A program made the position numbers and the translations under genes. The notes below the pieces were generated by a model. It searched no databases and had not been told where the DNA came from. It was given only the letters and a program-made list of their open reading frames with translations. From Paludibacter sp. (lineage in GTDB: Bacteria > Bacteroidota > Bacteroidia > Bacteroidales > Paludibacteraceae), in assembly GCA_030653695.1 (NCBI GenBank), contig JAURYY010000247.1, positions 1 to 45,947 on the forward strand: a stretch of DNA of 45,947 bases. The letters are read 5' to 3'. Of the stretch, positions 16,346 to 26,615 are shown piece by piece (the stretch's first letter is position 1; every line of letters starts with the position of its first letter).

Positions 16346-17254
16346 ATGAACTCCACAAGAATTGTAGTAATCGGCAGTAGTAACACCGATATGGTTGTAA
16401 AATCGGATAGACTGCCTGTACCGGGCGAAACTATATTGGGTGGCGCATTTATGATGAACCCTGGCGGAAAGGGTGCCAATCAGGCAGTTGCAGCTGCTCG
16501 CCTTGGCGGCACCGTTACTTTTATTGCCAAAACAGGGAATGACCTGTTTGGCAAACAATCAATTGACATGTTCGATGAAGAAAATATCAATACTGATTTT
16601 ATTTTTTCCGACCCGCTCAATCCCTCCGGCGTTGCATTAATTATGGTGGATACAAATGGTGAAAACTGCATAGTAGTGGCTTCAGGTGCAAACGGAACGC
16701 TTGGTACACACGACATTGATAAATCCAGAACGGTGATTGAAAGTGCTTATATAGTTTTGATGCAGCTCGAAATTCCAATAGAAACTGTGGAATATGCCGC
16801 CAAAATAGCCAGTAACAAAGGTGCAAAAGTAATACTTAATCCTGCTCCGGCAGCTTTTCTCTCAAACGACCTACTAAAATGCCTTTATGCCATAGTACCC
16901 AACAAAACCGAAGCCGAAATGCTTTCAGGAATTAAAGTTCATGACTGGAAATCGGCCAGACAGGCTGCCGACATAATAAGCGAAAAGGGGGTTGATGTTG
17001 TCGTAATTACACTCGGCTCGAAGGGAGCTTTGATTAAAGAATACGACAAATATACCGAAGTGCCCGTCGAAAAAATTAAGGCTATAGACACCACAGCAGC
17101 CGGAGATACTTTCTGCGGCGCTCTTTGTGTCGGACTTTCGGAAGGAATGCCAATAGAAGATGCGGTAAAAATGGCGAATAAAGCTGCAGGAATCACAGTA
17201 ACCAGAGAAGGTGCGCAAGTGGCAATACCTTACCGTAAAGAAATAGAGCATTGA
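16346..17254 (+). CDS. rbsK: Ribokinase (PfkB family)
   Basis: A 302-residue sugar kinase that phosphorylates D-ribose to ribose 5-phosphate in the cytoplasm. PfkB signature 1 reads NPGGKGANQAVAAARLG at residues 38-54. Signature 2 is DTTAAGDTFCGAL near residue 250 and contains the catalytic aspartate (AAGD). The N-terminal VVIGSSNTDMV and the acidic NKTEAE motif are typical of ribokinases rather than fructokinases. It is the first gene of the run and lies 38 bases before the SusC gene. In known rus loci ribokinases are also co-located with susCD, and this is one of the main reasons to read the locus as ribose-directed. Confidence 0.93.
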   Translation: MNSTRIVVIGSSNTDMVVKSDRLPVPGETILGGAFMMNPGGKGANQAVAAARLGGTVTFIAKTGNDLFGKQSIDMFDEENINTDFIFSDPLNPSGVALIMVDTNGENCIVVASGANGTLGTHDIDKSRTVIESAYIVLMQLEIPIETVEYAAKIASNKGAKVILNPAPAAFLSNDLLKCLYAIVPNKTEAEMLSGIKVHDWKSARQAADIISEKGVDVVVITLGSKGALIKEYDKYTEVPVEKIKAIDTTAAGDTFCGALCVGLSEGMPIEDAVKMANKAAGITVTREGAQVAIPYRKEIEH

Positions 17255-17292
17255 TATAAAACAGGTCAATCTTCACGTTATAAAAAAATAGT

Positions 17293-20244
17293 TTGTATAT
17301 GAAAAATCACCTATCTTGGCAAAAATTAGTGCAGGTTTTCCTCACAATTTTATTCGTATTCGTTACTGTTGCCCAAAGTTTGGCAGCCAATATTACGGTC
17401 AAAGGAACAGTTGTAGATGAACAAGGAATTGCCTTGCCGGGCGTAAATATTAAAGCCATGGCTTACGAAATAGGCGTAATCACCGATTTCGATGGCAAAT
17501 ATACTGTACAACTTCCACTTGAAGCCACAGCGTTAATTTTCTCGTATATTGGTTACACCTCGCAGCAAATTACCATCAATAAACGAACAACAATCAATAT
17601 TGTAATGCTCCAAGATGTAAAAGCAATTGAAGAAGTAGTGGTCATTGGGTATGGAAAAACAACGAAAAAGGAACTCACCGGATCGATCTCATCACTTAAA
17701 GCTGAAAATTTCAGTCAAGGTTCCTTTGCAAATGCAGCTGGATTATTGCAAGGCAAAGTGGCGGGATTATCGGTAGTAAATGCCAACGGTGGCGACCCGC
17801 AGGCAAATTACGAAATAATACTTCGTGGTACTAACACACTAACTTCAGGGCAAGGTCCACTCATTATTATCGATGGTGTGGCAGGCGCAGATATGAAAAA
17901 CATTAACTTTCAGGAGGTGGAAAGTGTTGATGTGCTTAAAGATGGATCAGCAGCTGCTATTTATGGTACACGGGGTACAAATGGAGTTATTATTATTACT
18001 ACTAAACAAGCCCGTAAGGGGAAGACAAATATTGAATACCAAGGTATAGCCACTGTGCAAATAGCATCGCGCATGGTGCAAAATTTGAGTGCCGAAGCGT
18101 TTAAATACGCTATTGATACATATACACCTGCAAAAGCAGGGAGTATTTATAATAGTAGTACCAATTGGTTTAATGAAGTAACACGCTCTGCTCCAATAAG
18201 CCAAAAACACAATTTGGCAATTTCGGGTGGAAATGATGAATTCTCGCACCGCACTACTATTAATATGGAACAAAACCAGGGCTTACTTAAAAACAACAAT
18301 CTGAGTAAACTGTTGGCTAAAACAAATATTTTGCAAAAAGCACTGAACGGATTAATAACATTAAATTACAATTCGTACTATTCGATGCGGAAGTATAATC
18401 CGGCAAATTACGACATTTTTTTTCAGGCTTTTATTCATAATCCCACCGAACCAGTTTACGATAATACAAATGAACTTTCGGGTGGATACACTAAAGTAGA
18501 TGGCATTAGTTATTATAACCCCGTAGCAATGCTTAACGAAGAAACCCGCGAAGGCGAAACTGATAATTTTGGTGGAAATGTGCGAGCTACTCTTAATTTT
18601 CCTTATGTTGCAGGCTTGAAGTGGGACAATTTTGTATCGTACGAAAAATCCAGATGGGAATCGCATCGATATCGTACCCGATATTATCCAAGTGCCATAG
18701 GAAGTAATGGCATAGCAAGTATCGAAAACGGAAGTAATGCAACTTTGCAATACGAAAGCACCGTTAATTACACCAAAGAATGGGAAAAAAATACAATTCA
18801 AGCATTGGCCGGTTATACCTACCAAACTGAGAATATGCATACCGCAAGTATGGAAAACAGGGGTTTCGATTTTGACTATTTTGGAACAAACGACATTGAT
18901 GATGGTGCAGCCTTAAAACTCGGAACAGCTAATATGGATTCTTATCGAGAATCAAGTAAACTAATCTCATTTTTTGGACGTGCGATATACAATTTTGGCG
19001 AGAAATATCTTTTTTCGGCATCGATACGTCGCGAAGGTTCCTCTCGGTTTGGTGTAAATTATAAGTGGGGCTGGTTTCCGGCGGTAAGCGTAGGTTGGCG
19101 AATTCATGAGGAAGATTTTATGAACGATATAAAATGGTTAAATGAATTGAAACTGCGCATTGGGTACGGTTCTACAGGAAATCAGGAGTTCTCGAATTAC
19201 AAATCGCTTATAATGATGGGGAAAGCCGGAATGTTTTATTATAATGGGAAATGGATTAATACCTACCAACCCGTGAGCAATCCAAATCCAAATCTTCGTT
19301 GGGAAAAGAAACATGAGGTGAATTTAGGTGTTGATTTTTCGGGTTTTCAAAATAAAATTGGTGGAAGCATTGACATATACAATCGCCGAAGTAAAGATCT
19401 ATTATATAATTACGATGTATCATCTCCACCCTATTTGTTTACTAATATAATGACTAATGTAGGAATTATTCGAAACACAGGAATAGAGATATCGCTCAAT
19501 GGAAACCCAATAAAAGCAAAAGACCTTAAATGGAATACTTTTGTAAATTTCAGCACGAACAAAAATATTCTCGAGAAATTCACAAACGATGAATTCACTA
19601 ACGGCACTTACAAAACTGGATGGTTAACCGGCGATATTGCTGTTTTCAGTCAGCGAATGGTCGAAGGTAAAAGTTTAGGCACCTTTTATGGGCCGGTTTG
19701 GTTGCGTGTTGACGAAAATGGGAATGACATTTTTAAAAACCAATTGCCCGATGGCAAAGTTGCAGAAGACAAATGGGAGCCTATTGGCAATGCATATCCC
19801 GCTTTTATACTTGGTTGGAGCAACGCAATAAACTATAAATCGTGGGACTTAGGTGTTTCATTAAGGGCTTCGATTGGGGGCAAAGTTTTAAACTCGTACA
19901 GATTATATTATGAAAACTTCGGAGCAATAGGTCTGAAAAATATTCTGAAATCACAATTAGATAATGCTGCTTTTAAAGGGAATGCTCTATACTCGTCAAA
20001 ATACATCGAAGATGCATCATACCTTAAGATGGACAACCTTTCGGTAGGGTATAATTGGAGTAAACCGTCTAAGTTAGTATCGAGTATCCGAATTTACAGT
20101 GCTGCACAAGACCTGTTTTGCATTACAGCCTACAAAGGAGTAAATCCCGAAGTGTCGTTGAGCGGATTGGAACCCGGTATTGAGAAAATGAGGTACTATC
20201 CTGTTACAACAGGTGTAACAATAGGTGTAAATATAATATTCTGA
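17293..20244 (+). CDS. SusC/RagA-family TonB-linked outer membrane transporter
   Basis: A 983-residue outer-membrane receptor. A signal peptide ends near residue 33 (SLAAN). A carboxypeptidase-D-like regulatory domain follows at about 34-110 (VKGTVVDEQGIALPGVNI, ITDFDGKYTV), then the TonB-box-like EEVVVIGYG at about 114-122. The plug domain has GSAAAIYGTRGTNGVIIITTK, the SusC signature, and the 22-strand barrel runs to the final aromatic IIF. It imports ligand-bound nutrients together with its SusD lid and needs the TonB-ExbBD motor. Genomic context suggests ribosides or ribose-containing oligomers as cargo; the sequence itself does not show this. It lies 22 bases before the susD gene. Confidence 0.96.
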   Translation: MYMKNHLSWQKLVQVFLTILFVFVTVAQSLAANITVKGTVVDEQGIALPGVNIKAMAYEIGVITDFDGKYTVQLPLEATALIFSYIGYTSQQITINKRTTINIVMLQDVKAIEEVVVIGYGKTTKKELTGSISSLKAENFSQGSFANAAGLLQGKVAGLSVVNANGGDPQANYEIILRGTNTLTSGQGPLIIIDGVAGADMKNINFQEVESVDVLKDGSAAAIYGTRGTNGVIIITTKQARKGKTNIEYQGIATVQIASRMVQNLSAEAFKYAIDTYTPAKAGSIYNSSTNWFNEVTRSAPISQKHNLAISGGNDEFSHRTTINMEQNQGLLKNNNLSKLLAKTNILQKALNGLITLNYNSYYSMRKYNPANYDIFFQAFIHNPTEPVYDNTNELSGGYTKVDGISYYNPVAMLNEETREGETDNFGGNVRATLNFPYVAGLKWDNFVSYEKSRWESHRYRTRYYPSAIGSNGIASIENGSNATLQYESTVNYTKEWEKNTIQALAGYTYQTENMHTASMENRGFDFDYFGTNDIDDGAALKLGTANMDSYRESSKLISFFGRAIYNFGEKYLFSASIRREGSSRFGVNYKWGWFPAVSVGWRIHEEDFMNDIKWLNELKLRIGYGSTGNQEFSNYKSLIMMGKAGMFYYNGKWINTYQPVSNPNPNLRWEKKHEVNLGVDFSGFQNKIGGSIDIYNRRSKDLLYNYDVSSPPYLFTNIMTNVGIIRNTGIEISLNGNPIKAKDLKWNTFVNFSTNKNILEKFTNDEFTNGTYKTGWLTGDIAVFSQRMVEGKSLGTFYGPVWLRVDENGNDIFKNQLPDGKVAEDKWEPIGNAYPAFILGWSNAINYKSWDLGVSLRASIGGKVLNSYRLYYENFGAIGLKNILKSQLDNAAFKGNALYSSKYIEDASYLKMDNLSVGYNWSKPSKLVSSIRIYSAAQDLFCITAYKGVNPEVSLSGLEPGIEKMRYYPVTTGVTIGVNIIF

Positions 20245-20266
20245 TAGTATTAACAAAATAAGTAGT

Positions 20267-21787
20267 ATGAAAAAATATATTTTTGGTTTAAGCATTCTTT
20301 CTGTATTTTTAAGCACCGCTTGTACCGATTTATCCGAAACGGTTTACTCCGACTTGCCAAGTGATAAATACTTTGTGAGCGAAAAAGCTCTATTAATGAA
20401 TGCTGGCAGGGCTTATACTAAATTACAGCCCTATCCAGAAGAACAGATGTTGTGGTCGCTGGTAACGGTTAGTACCGATGAATGTGTGGTACCTGCCCGT
20501 GCCGATGGCGAGTGGTGGGACAATGGACGATGGGACGAAATGCGACAACATGCCGTTTTGCCTACAAACAAAATAAACCGCAAGGCTTGGGAGTTTGTTT
20601 TCGGAGGCATTACTGCTTGCAACGAGGTATTGTATGTAACCGAACTTTCACCATACTCTTTCGATGGGAAGGATAAAATTCTTGCCGAAATAAAAGTGCT
20701 GCGTGCATTGTACTATTATTGGGGAATGGACGCATGGGGCGAAATACCATTTACCACCAACTTTGCCGATAAAACATTACCCAAAAAAAAATCGCGCCAA
20801 TTTATTTTTAATTTCGTGGAACAAGAAATCAAAGAGAATATCAAGTTTTTGAGCGAAACACCTACTCCGCTAAACTACGGACGGGTAACCAAAGGAATGG
20901 CATTTACATTACTTGCTAAATTATATCTGAACGCTCAGGTATGGACGGGTGCGCCCCGCTGGGCTGATGCTGAACGAATGTGCGATAGCGTGATAACAAA
21001 AGGAAATTACAGATTAGAGAATAATTATTTCGATAATTTTAAAGTGCAAAATGAGAACTCCAAAGAAAATATTTTCGTTATAGTTTATAATTCAACCCTT
21101 ACTACAGAGTGCTTTTATTGGTACGATTTAACATTAAATGCCATGAGTCGCTATACCTATAATATTAACGACACGCCTTGGGATGGGTTTATGACAACGC
21201 CTGACTTTTTCAAAACTTATACTGATACCGATTTGCGAAAAAAAACATGGCTATATGGGCAACAATACCACTTGAACGGAAAAAAACTTTTCGAAAAATC
21301 TGGAACTGGAGACACCCTATGGTTTGCCTACAAAGCCGATTTTCCGGAATCAACCTACAAATCGCGTCACAAATGGGATGGTGCCCGATGTGCTAAGTAC
21401 GAATTTCAAACCAACGGTTTGCAATATGACATTATAGATATGGAAAACGATTTTGTACTATTCAGGTATGCCGATGTAGTGATGATGAAAGTGGAAGCCA
21501 TGATGCGTCAAAGCAAAACTGCTCAAGCCCTGAGTTTGCCCGATTTCAAACTTTTAAGAACCCGCGTTGGGGTGTCAGCTTTTGCCACACTTACAATGGA
21601 CGAACTACTTGCTGAGCGAGGACGGGAATTTGCATGGGAAGGTCATCGCCGTCAGGACTTAATTAGATTTAACAAATGGAATGATAAATGGTGGGCGAAA
21701 CCACCAACAACAACACAATGGGTGTTCCCAATTCCGCAAACAGCAATCAACACCAATCCGAATTTATCACAGCCGGCTGAAAATTAA
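20267..21787 (+). CDS. SusD/RagB-family nutrient-binding lipoprotein
   Basis: A 506-residue surface lipoprotein. The lipobox STA precedes Cys19. The body is helical with TPR-like pairs: LRALYYYWGMDAWGEIPF is the conserved SusD segment around residues 145-162, and AFTLLAKLYLNAQVW follows. The C-terminal part has RYADVVMMKVEAMMR, then ERGREFAWEGHRRQDLIRFNKW and the closing VFPIPQTAINTNPNLSQ, all hallmarks of the family. SusD proteins bind the substrate and act as a lid on the SusC barrel. It is encoded directly after its SusC partner. Confidence 0.96.
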   Translation: MKKYIFGLSILSVFLSTACTDLSETVYSDLPSDKYFVSEKALLMNAGRAYTKLQPYPEEQMLWSLVTVSTDECVVPARADGEWWDNGRWDEMRQHAVLPTNKINRKAWEFVFGGITACNEVLYVTELSPYSFDGKDKILAEIKVLRALYYYWGMDAWGEIPFTTNFADKTLPKKKSRQFIFNFVEQEIKENIKFLSETPTPLNYGRVTKGMAFTLLAKLYLNAQVWTGAPRWADAERMCDSVITKGNYRLENNYFDNFKVQNENSKENIFVIVYNSTLTTECFYWYDLTLNAMSRYTYNINDTPWDGFMTTPDFFKTYTDTDLRKKTWLYGQQYHLNGKKLFEKSGTGDTLWFAYKADFPESTYKSRHKWDGARCAKYEFQTNGLQYDIIDMENDFVLFRYADVVMMKVEAMMRQSKTAQALSLPDFKLLRTRVGVSAFATLTMDELLAERGREFAWEGHRRQDLIRFNKWNDKWWAKPPTTTQWVFPIPQTAINTNPNLSQPAEN

Positions 21788-21845
21788 TATTTAACAACTC
21801 GGAAAAAGAAATGTATCGAGAGGTATTTATATTTAAACTGACATT

Positions 21846-23456
21846 ATGCTTAAAAAAACTATTATCCATATACTCATGATCTTGTTGACTGCGAGTGCTT
21901 GTACCGAAAATAAAAGTGCAATTTCCGATCGGACTTTTAGCATATCGAAAGATGAGTTGCAGGATAAAATAAAAGGCGGCTGGGCAGGTCAGACTATAGG
22001 TGTGGTTTATGGTGCACCTGTTGAGTTTAAATATCAAGGAGCAATTATTCCAGGGTATCATTATATCCCTTGGCGAGATGGATACGTGAAATATTGGTGG
22101 GATAAAAAACCGGGATTGTTCGATGATATTTATACCGATTTGAATTTTGTGCAAGTATTTGAAAAACATGGATTAAATGTGTCGATGGATACTATTGCGC
22201 TTGCTTGGGCATCTACTTCTTATCATTTAGCACATGCCAATCAAGCCTCGCGATATAATATTTTAAACGGAATAATGCCTCCTGAATCGGGCTTTTGGAA
22301 AAACAATCCACATGCCGACGATCTCGATTTTCAGATTGAAGCCGATTTTATAGGACTTATGGCTCCTGCAATGGTAAATTCGGCTACTGAAATAGCTAGT
22401 CGTGTAGGACATATTATGAGCAGTGGCGATGGCTGGTACGGTGGTGTTTATGTTTCGGCGTTGTATTCGCTTGCTTTTGCAATAAGCGATGTAATACTAT
22501 TAGTCCAGGAGTCATTAAAAACCATTCCGGAGGGTACTCTGTTTTACAGTTGCATAGCCGATGTCCTGAAATTTCACAAACAATATCCCGATGATTGGAA
22601 AGCTACGTGGTTCGAGATTCAAAAAAAGTGGGATAAAGATGTTGGTTGCCCTAAAGGGACGTATTTATCATTCAACATAGATGCTAAAATAAATTCGGCT
22701 TATGCTACAATTGGGTTACTTTACGGCAAAGGCGATTTTGGGAAATCCATCGAAATAGCGACGCGTTGCGGACAAGATGCCGATTGTAATGCAGCTACTG
22801 TGGGTGGTGTGCTTGGTGTAATGCTTGGGTACTCAAATATCCCCGACTTTTGGTTAAAACCTTTGCGTGAAATTGAGCTACTCAATTTCGAAGGCACTAC
22901 AATTTCATTATCAGAGGCATATCAGCTAAGCTACAAACATGCTCTAAAAATAATCCAAAAGGGAGGTGGTAAAATAGAAACCGACAAGGTAATAATACTC
23001 TATCAAAAACCTAAAGCAGTAGCTTTTGAGCAAAATTTCGAAAACACATTTCCGATTTATCGCGACCGATTTGATAAGTCCTTTACCAAAGAACTTGTTT
23101 ATGAGTTTACCGGAAATGGATTTATTTTTTACGGAAACTTAGTTAAAAATTCTAAAGTAGACAAAATTTATATCGACCGCATTTCACGTCGATTAGGGTC
23201 AGAAGTATTCGGGCTTGCCGAATTGGACGATAGTTATGTGGCTGAATTAGCATTATATATAGATGGGAAATTTGATGAAAAAATTAAGATGCCGATGAAA
23301 AATACGGCGCGTAGGCTCGAACCGGCATGGAAATATCAACTCAATGAAGGCAAACATACTGTGCGACTTGAATGGTTGAATCCACATAAAGAGTATGAAA
23401 TTAGAATAAACGATATAATTATTTATTCAGAAAAAGCGTATAACACTGATATTTAA
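21846..23456 (+). CDS. ADP-ribosylglycohydrolase-family lipoprotein, copy 1
   Basis: A 536-residue lipoprotein (lipobox TASA before Cys19) of the DraG/ARH family, which cleaves N- or O-glycosidic bonds to ADP-ribose or related ribosides using paired divalent metals. The core begins KIKGGWAGQTIGVVYGAPVEF (about residues 38-60). The first metal motif reads FDDIYTDLNF at residues 92-101, where classical enzymes have TDDT. The second is GQDADCNAATVGGVLGVMLGY from residue 309, matching the family DxD(T/S/C) motif. A C-terminal beta-rich domain of about 130 residues (from about 395) resembles a binding module. The next gene is a clear paralog. The lipid anchor suggests action at the cell surface or in the periplasm. 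True substrate unknown. Confidence 0.85.
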   Translation: MLKKTIIHILMILLTASACTENKSAISDRTFSISKDELQDKIKGGWAGQTIGVVYGAPVEFKYQGAIIPGYHYIPWRDGYVKYWWDKKPGLFDDIYTDLNFVQVFEKHGLNVSMDTIALAWASTSYHLAHANQASRYNILNGIMPPESGFWKNNPHADDLDFQIEADFIGLMAPAMVNSATEIASRVGHIMSSGDGWYGGVYVSALYSLAFAISDVILLVQESLKTIPEGTLFYSCIADVLKFHKQYPDDWKATWFEIQKKWDKDVGCPKGTYLSFNIDAKINSAYATIGLLYGKGDFGKSIEIATRCGQDADCNAATVGGVLGVMLGYSNIPDFWLKPLREIELLNFEGTTISLSEAYQLSYKHALKIIQKGGGKIETDKVIILYQKPKAVAFEQNFENTFPIYRDRFDKSFTKELVYEFTGNGFIFYGNLVKNSKVDKIYIDRISRRLGSEVFGLAELDDSYVAELALYIDGKFDEKIKMPMKNTARRLEPAWKYQLNEGKHTVRLEWLNPHKEYEIRINDIIIYSEKAYNTDI

Positions 23457-23466
23457 AACTACAGAA

Positions 23467-25026
23467 TTGAAAATGAAAAAAATAACGTTAATATTTTTAG
23501 TGGCGATTATTGCCTTATCGTGTGCCGAAAAAAAAAAGAAAATTGCTTATAACCAACCATATACTATCGCAATTGATGTGTTAAAAGATAAAATTAAAGG
23601 TGGATGGGCTGGGCAAACCATTGGCTGTACTTTTGGCGGACCAACTGAATTTAAGTATCGGGGTGCAATTATTCACGATCAGCAACCTATTATTTGGTAC
23701 GATGATTATGCACGCGAAACCTTTGAAATTGATCCCGGATTGTACGATGATGTATATATGGATTTAACTTTTGTGGAAATAATAAATAAATACGGTCTCG
23801 ATGTGCATGTTGATTCATTTGCTTTGGCGTTCGCCAACGCTGATTACAAACTGTGGCATGCCAATCAAGCAGCTCGCTATAATATTTTAAACGGAATAAT
23901 GCCGCCTGCTTCGGGACATTGGATGAATAACCCACATGCCGATGATATTGATTTTCAGATTGAAGCTGATTTTATTGGTATGATGACCCCCGGAATGGTG
24001 AATACAAGTTCTGAGATTGCCGACAAAATTGGACACATCATGAATTATGGCGATGGCTGGTATGGTGGTGTATATATTTCGGCTATGTATAGTTTGGCTT
24101 TTGTGTCGGACGATATACGGCTTGTTGTAAGCGAAGCATTGAAAACCATTCCGCCCAAAAGTAAATTTGCCCTATGTATAGCCGATGTTATTGCCTTGCA
24201 CAAAAAATATCCTACCGATTGGAAACGATGCTGGCGCGAAATTGAACAAAATCATGCATTTGAAATTGGATGTCCCGAAGGCGTATTCAATGCTTTTAAT
24301 ATTGATGCTACACTCAACTCGGCTTATGTTGTTATGGGATTGTTATACGGTAATGGCGATTTTTATACCACTATGGACATTGCCACCCGTGCCGGACAGG
24401 ATTCCGATTGCAACCCAGCTTCAGCTGCCGGAGTGTTAGGCGTAATGTATGGCTACAGCAAAATACCCCAATATTGGAAACCGGCTTTGGAAAAAGTAGA
24501 AGACCTCGATTTTCCCTATACAAGCATATCGCTAAACGAAATTTACGATATTAATCTGAAAAATATTAAAGATGTAGTGCTTAAAAACGGGGGACAAGTT
24601 GATAACAAATCGATTAGCTTTATCATTCAGCTACCAAAAGAAGTTCGCTGGGAAATGTCATTCGAAGGGTACTATCCTTCGGAGCGTAGGGTAATCAACA
24701 AAGAGTTTAAGGGGGATCATTCGATAAAAGTAGATTTTGAAGGTACGGGTGTTGTTCTCATGGGTTTTATAAAGCAAATAATCCCAAATAAAACGAACTA
24801 TATAGCTCACATTGAAGCTTATATTGACGGTAAAAAAGTAGAGTCGTTTAAAATGCCATTCGATTATATTAAGCGCAAATACGACATTTTTCACAGTTAT
24901 AATTTAATAAAAGGCAAACATAGTTTGGAAATTAAATGGCTTAACCCGCACCCACATTATGTTATTCAGGCCAAAGATTTGGTAGTATATACCGATAAGG
25001 CAGTTGAAAATAAACGTCCGTATTGA
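23467..25026 (+). CDS. ADP-ribosylglycohydrolase-family lipoprotein, copy 2
   Basis: A 519-residue paralog of the preceding protein that lines up with it over the whole length, with the same lipobox type (ALS before Cys19, or Cys17 if translation starts at the second Met). The metal motifs are YDDVYMDLTF near residue 95 and AGQDSDCNPASAAGVLGVMYGY from residue 309. The segment HANQAARYNILNGIMPP and the GDGWYGGVY loop are nearly unchanged between copies, so both are probably active. The C-terminal beta-rich domain is again present and less conserved, which suggests the copies differ in what they bind. It begins 10 bases after copy 1 and overlaps the first esterase gene by 4 bases. Confidence 0.85.
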   Translation: MKMKKITLIFLVAIIALSCAEKKKKIAYNQPYTIAIDVLKDKIKGGWAGQTIGCTFGGPTEFKYRGAIIHDQQPIIWYDDYARETFEIDPGLYDDVYMDLTFVEIINKYGLDVHVDSFALAFANADYKLWHANQAARYNILNGIMPPASGHWMNNPHADDIDFQIEADFIGMMTPGMVNTSSEIADKIGHIMNYGDGWYGGVYISAMYSLAFVSDDIRLVVSEALKTIPPKSKFALCIADVIALHKKYPTDWKRCWREIEQNHAFEIGCPEGVFNAFNIDATLNSAYVVMGLLYGNGDFYTTMDIATRAGQDSDCNPASAAGVLGVMYGYSKIPQYWKPALEKVEDLDFPYTSISLNEIYDINLKNIKDVVLKNGGQVDNKSISFIIQLPKEVRWEMSFEGYYPSERRVINKEFKGDHSIKVDFEGTGVVLMGFIKQIIPNKTNYIAHIEAYIDGKKVESFKMPFDYIKRKYDIFHSYNLIKGKHSLEIKWLNPHPHYVIQAKDLVVYTDKAVENKRPY

Positions 25027-26615
25027 AAATGATAAGGGGTAATTATTTACATATTCGCTTTTATTTTTTCTTGTTGTTAATAACTGCAAGCTATGTTTTT
25101 GTTGCCTGTACACCTACCGAACCGAAAATAGAAGAGGCGAAAATTCAACGTTACGCCGAAAGCATGCATTTTAATAGCAAAATTTTAAATCGAAATGTAC
25201 GTTATTCTATTTATTTGCCCGAAAAATATAGCAAAATCAATTCCTATTCAACCGTATATTTGCTACATGGCTATGGGGGTAATGAATGTAACTGGATGAA
25301 AGATGGAAAAATTGATTTATTAATCGCTCCATTAGAAAAAGCAAATAAAGTTGACCCTATGATATATATTATGCCGCAGGGCGATAATAATTATAATGTA
25401 AACCGGTTTGACGGTACGTTGAATTATATGCGTATGTTCACTCAAGAGCTTGTTCCGCTTATCGACTCACTATATGCTACCAAAAAAGATCGCGCCAAAA
25501 GAGCGATTGTAGGATTTTCGATGGGTGGATATGGCGCATTGATACTTGCAGCAAAAAATCCGCAACTTTTTACTGTGTCGGTGCCACTAAGTATGTCATT
25601 TCGCACCGATGAGCAATACATGAACGAACCACAATCGGTGTTCGATTACCAGTGGGCATCAATTTTTGGAGCTAAAGGAACTACAGGAGATGCCAGATTG
25701 ACCGATTTTTTTAAACTACACAGTCCTTTTCATTTTTTTGCTTCAAATGAAAAAAAATTAACTCCAACGGTGAACTATTTTATCGACTGTGGCGATGATG
25801 AAGAAACACTTTCGGAAACAAACAATGCATTGCATAAGCTCATGCTGCAAAAAGATATAGCACATGAATATAGAATGCGAAATGGGGGACATAATTGGGA
25901 TTATTGGCAAAGTGGAATGCGTGAAGCATTACTGTATATTCAATCCTGCTTCGATGCGAATAGCTATCCCCAAGAAACCGGCAACAGCAATTCCGAAAAA
26001 TTTTCGGGGAATTTGGTACAACTAACTATTTCGGAAACAATATTAAATGTATGGTTACCTGCAGGTTATTCAACTTCTTCTTCGATGTATCCGGTAGTTT
26101 ATTTCTACCATTCGATAGAGGCAAACCGACTTGCCGAAACAAATAAAATGTGTGCTGCTTTAGATTCGTTACAAAAAGTAAAACCGTTTATTTTGGTCGA
26201 AATGAATGCAGCCGAAGTTGAAACAAGATTAATTAATATGCAACAGATAAGCGCTTTAATAGACAATTCGTACCGAACAAAAACCGCCAATACGAATCGG
26301 ATTGGTATAGGTAACAAACTTGGTGCAAAGCTACTGCTCGTTGCCGCAAATAATTATTCGGATTTAATGTACGCATCGTTTATTTTCGATGCACCACTCG
26401 GTACTGAAATTCCTAAACTTACCGCTAAATTTATGTATTTAAGTTGCAGCGATACAAGTTTGGATTTTGATTTGATGAACAAGCTATATTTAAAATGCCG
26501 AAAGGAAAAAATTACGCATCAATTCAGGGTATATAATGGTTTGCCTACTTATAACTCCTTGTTGCAAGGAATGAATGAGGCAATTGTTTCGATAGGATTA
26601 TTTTTATCAATGTAA
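25023..26615 (+). CDS. Esterase-family (PF00756-like) lipoprotein with second pseudo-catalytic domain
   Basis: A 530-residue lipoprotein (lipobox VFVA before Cys29). Residues 40-310 form an alpha/beta-hydrolase domain of the esterase D/feruloyl esterase type. VYLLHGYGGNECNW gives the oxyanion-side strand, GFSMGGYGA contains nucleophile Ser166, and GGHNWDYW contains the catalytic His. Residues 320-530 look like a second copy of the same fold: NRIGIGNKLGAKLLLVAANN aligns with the nucleophile elbow, with Asn431 in place of Ser, and the end aligns with the His segment but reads YNGLPTYNS. The second domain should be inactive and may bind substrate. The likely reaction is removal of an acyl group from a sugar. 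Its start overlaps the ARH gene (ATGA). Confidence 0.82.
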   Translation: MKMIRGNYLHIRFYFFLLLITASYVFVACTPTEPKIEEAKIQRYAESMHFNSKILNRNVRYSIYLPEKYSKINSYSTVYLLHGYGGNECNWMKDGKIDLLIAPLEKANKVDPMIYIMPQGDNNYNVNRFDGTLNYMRMFTQELVPLIDSLYATKKDRAKRAIVGFSMGGYGALILAAKNPQLFTVSVPLSMSFRTDEQYMNEPQSVFDYQWASIFGAKGTTGDARLTDFFKLHSPFHFFASNEKKLTPTVNYFIDCGDDEETLSETNNALHKLMLQKDIAHEYRMRNGGHNWDYWQSGMREALLYIQSCFDANSYPQETGNSNSEKFSGNLVQLTISETILNVWLPAGYSTSSSMYPVVYFYHSIEANRLAETNKMCAALDSLQKVKPFILVEMNAAEVETRLINMQQISALIDNSYRTKTANTNRIGIGNKLGAKLLLVAANNYSDLMYASFIFDAPLGTEIPKLTAKFMYLSCSDTSLDFDLMNKLYLKCRKEKITHQFRVYNGLPTYNSLLQGMNEAIVSIGLFLSM

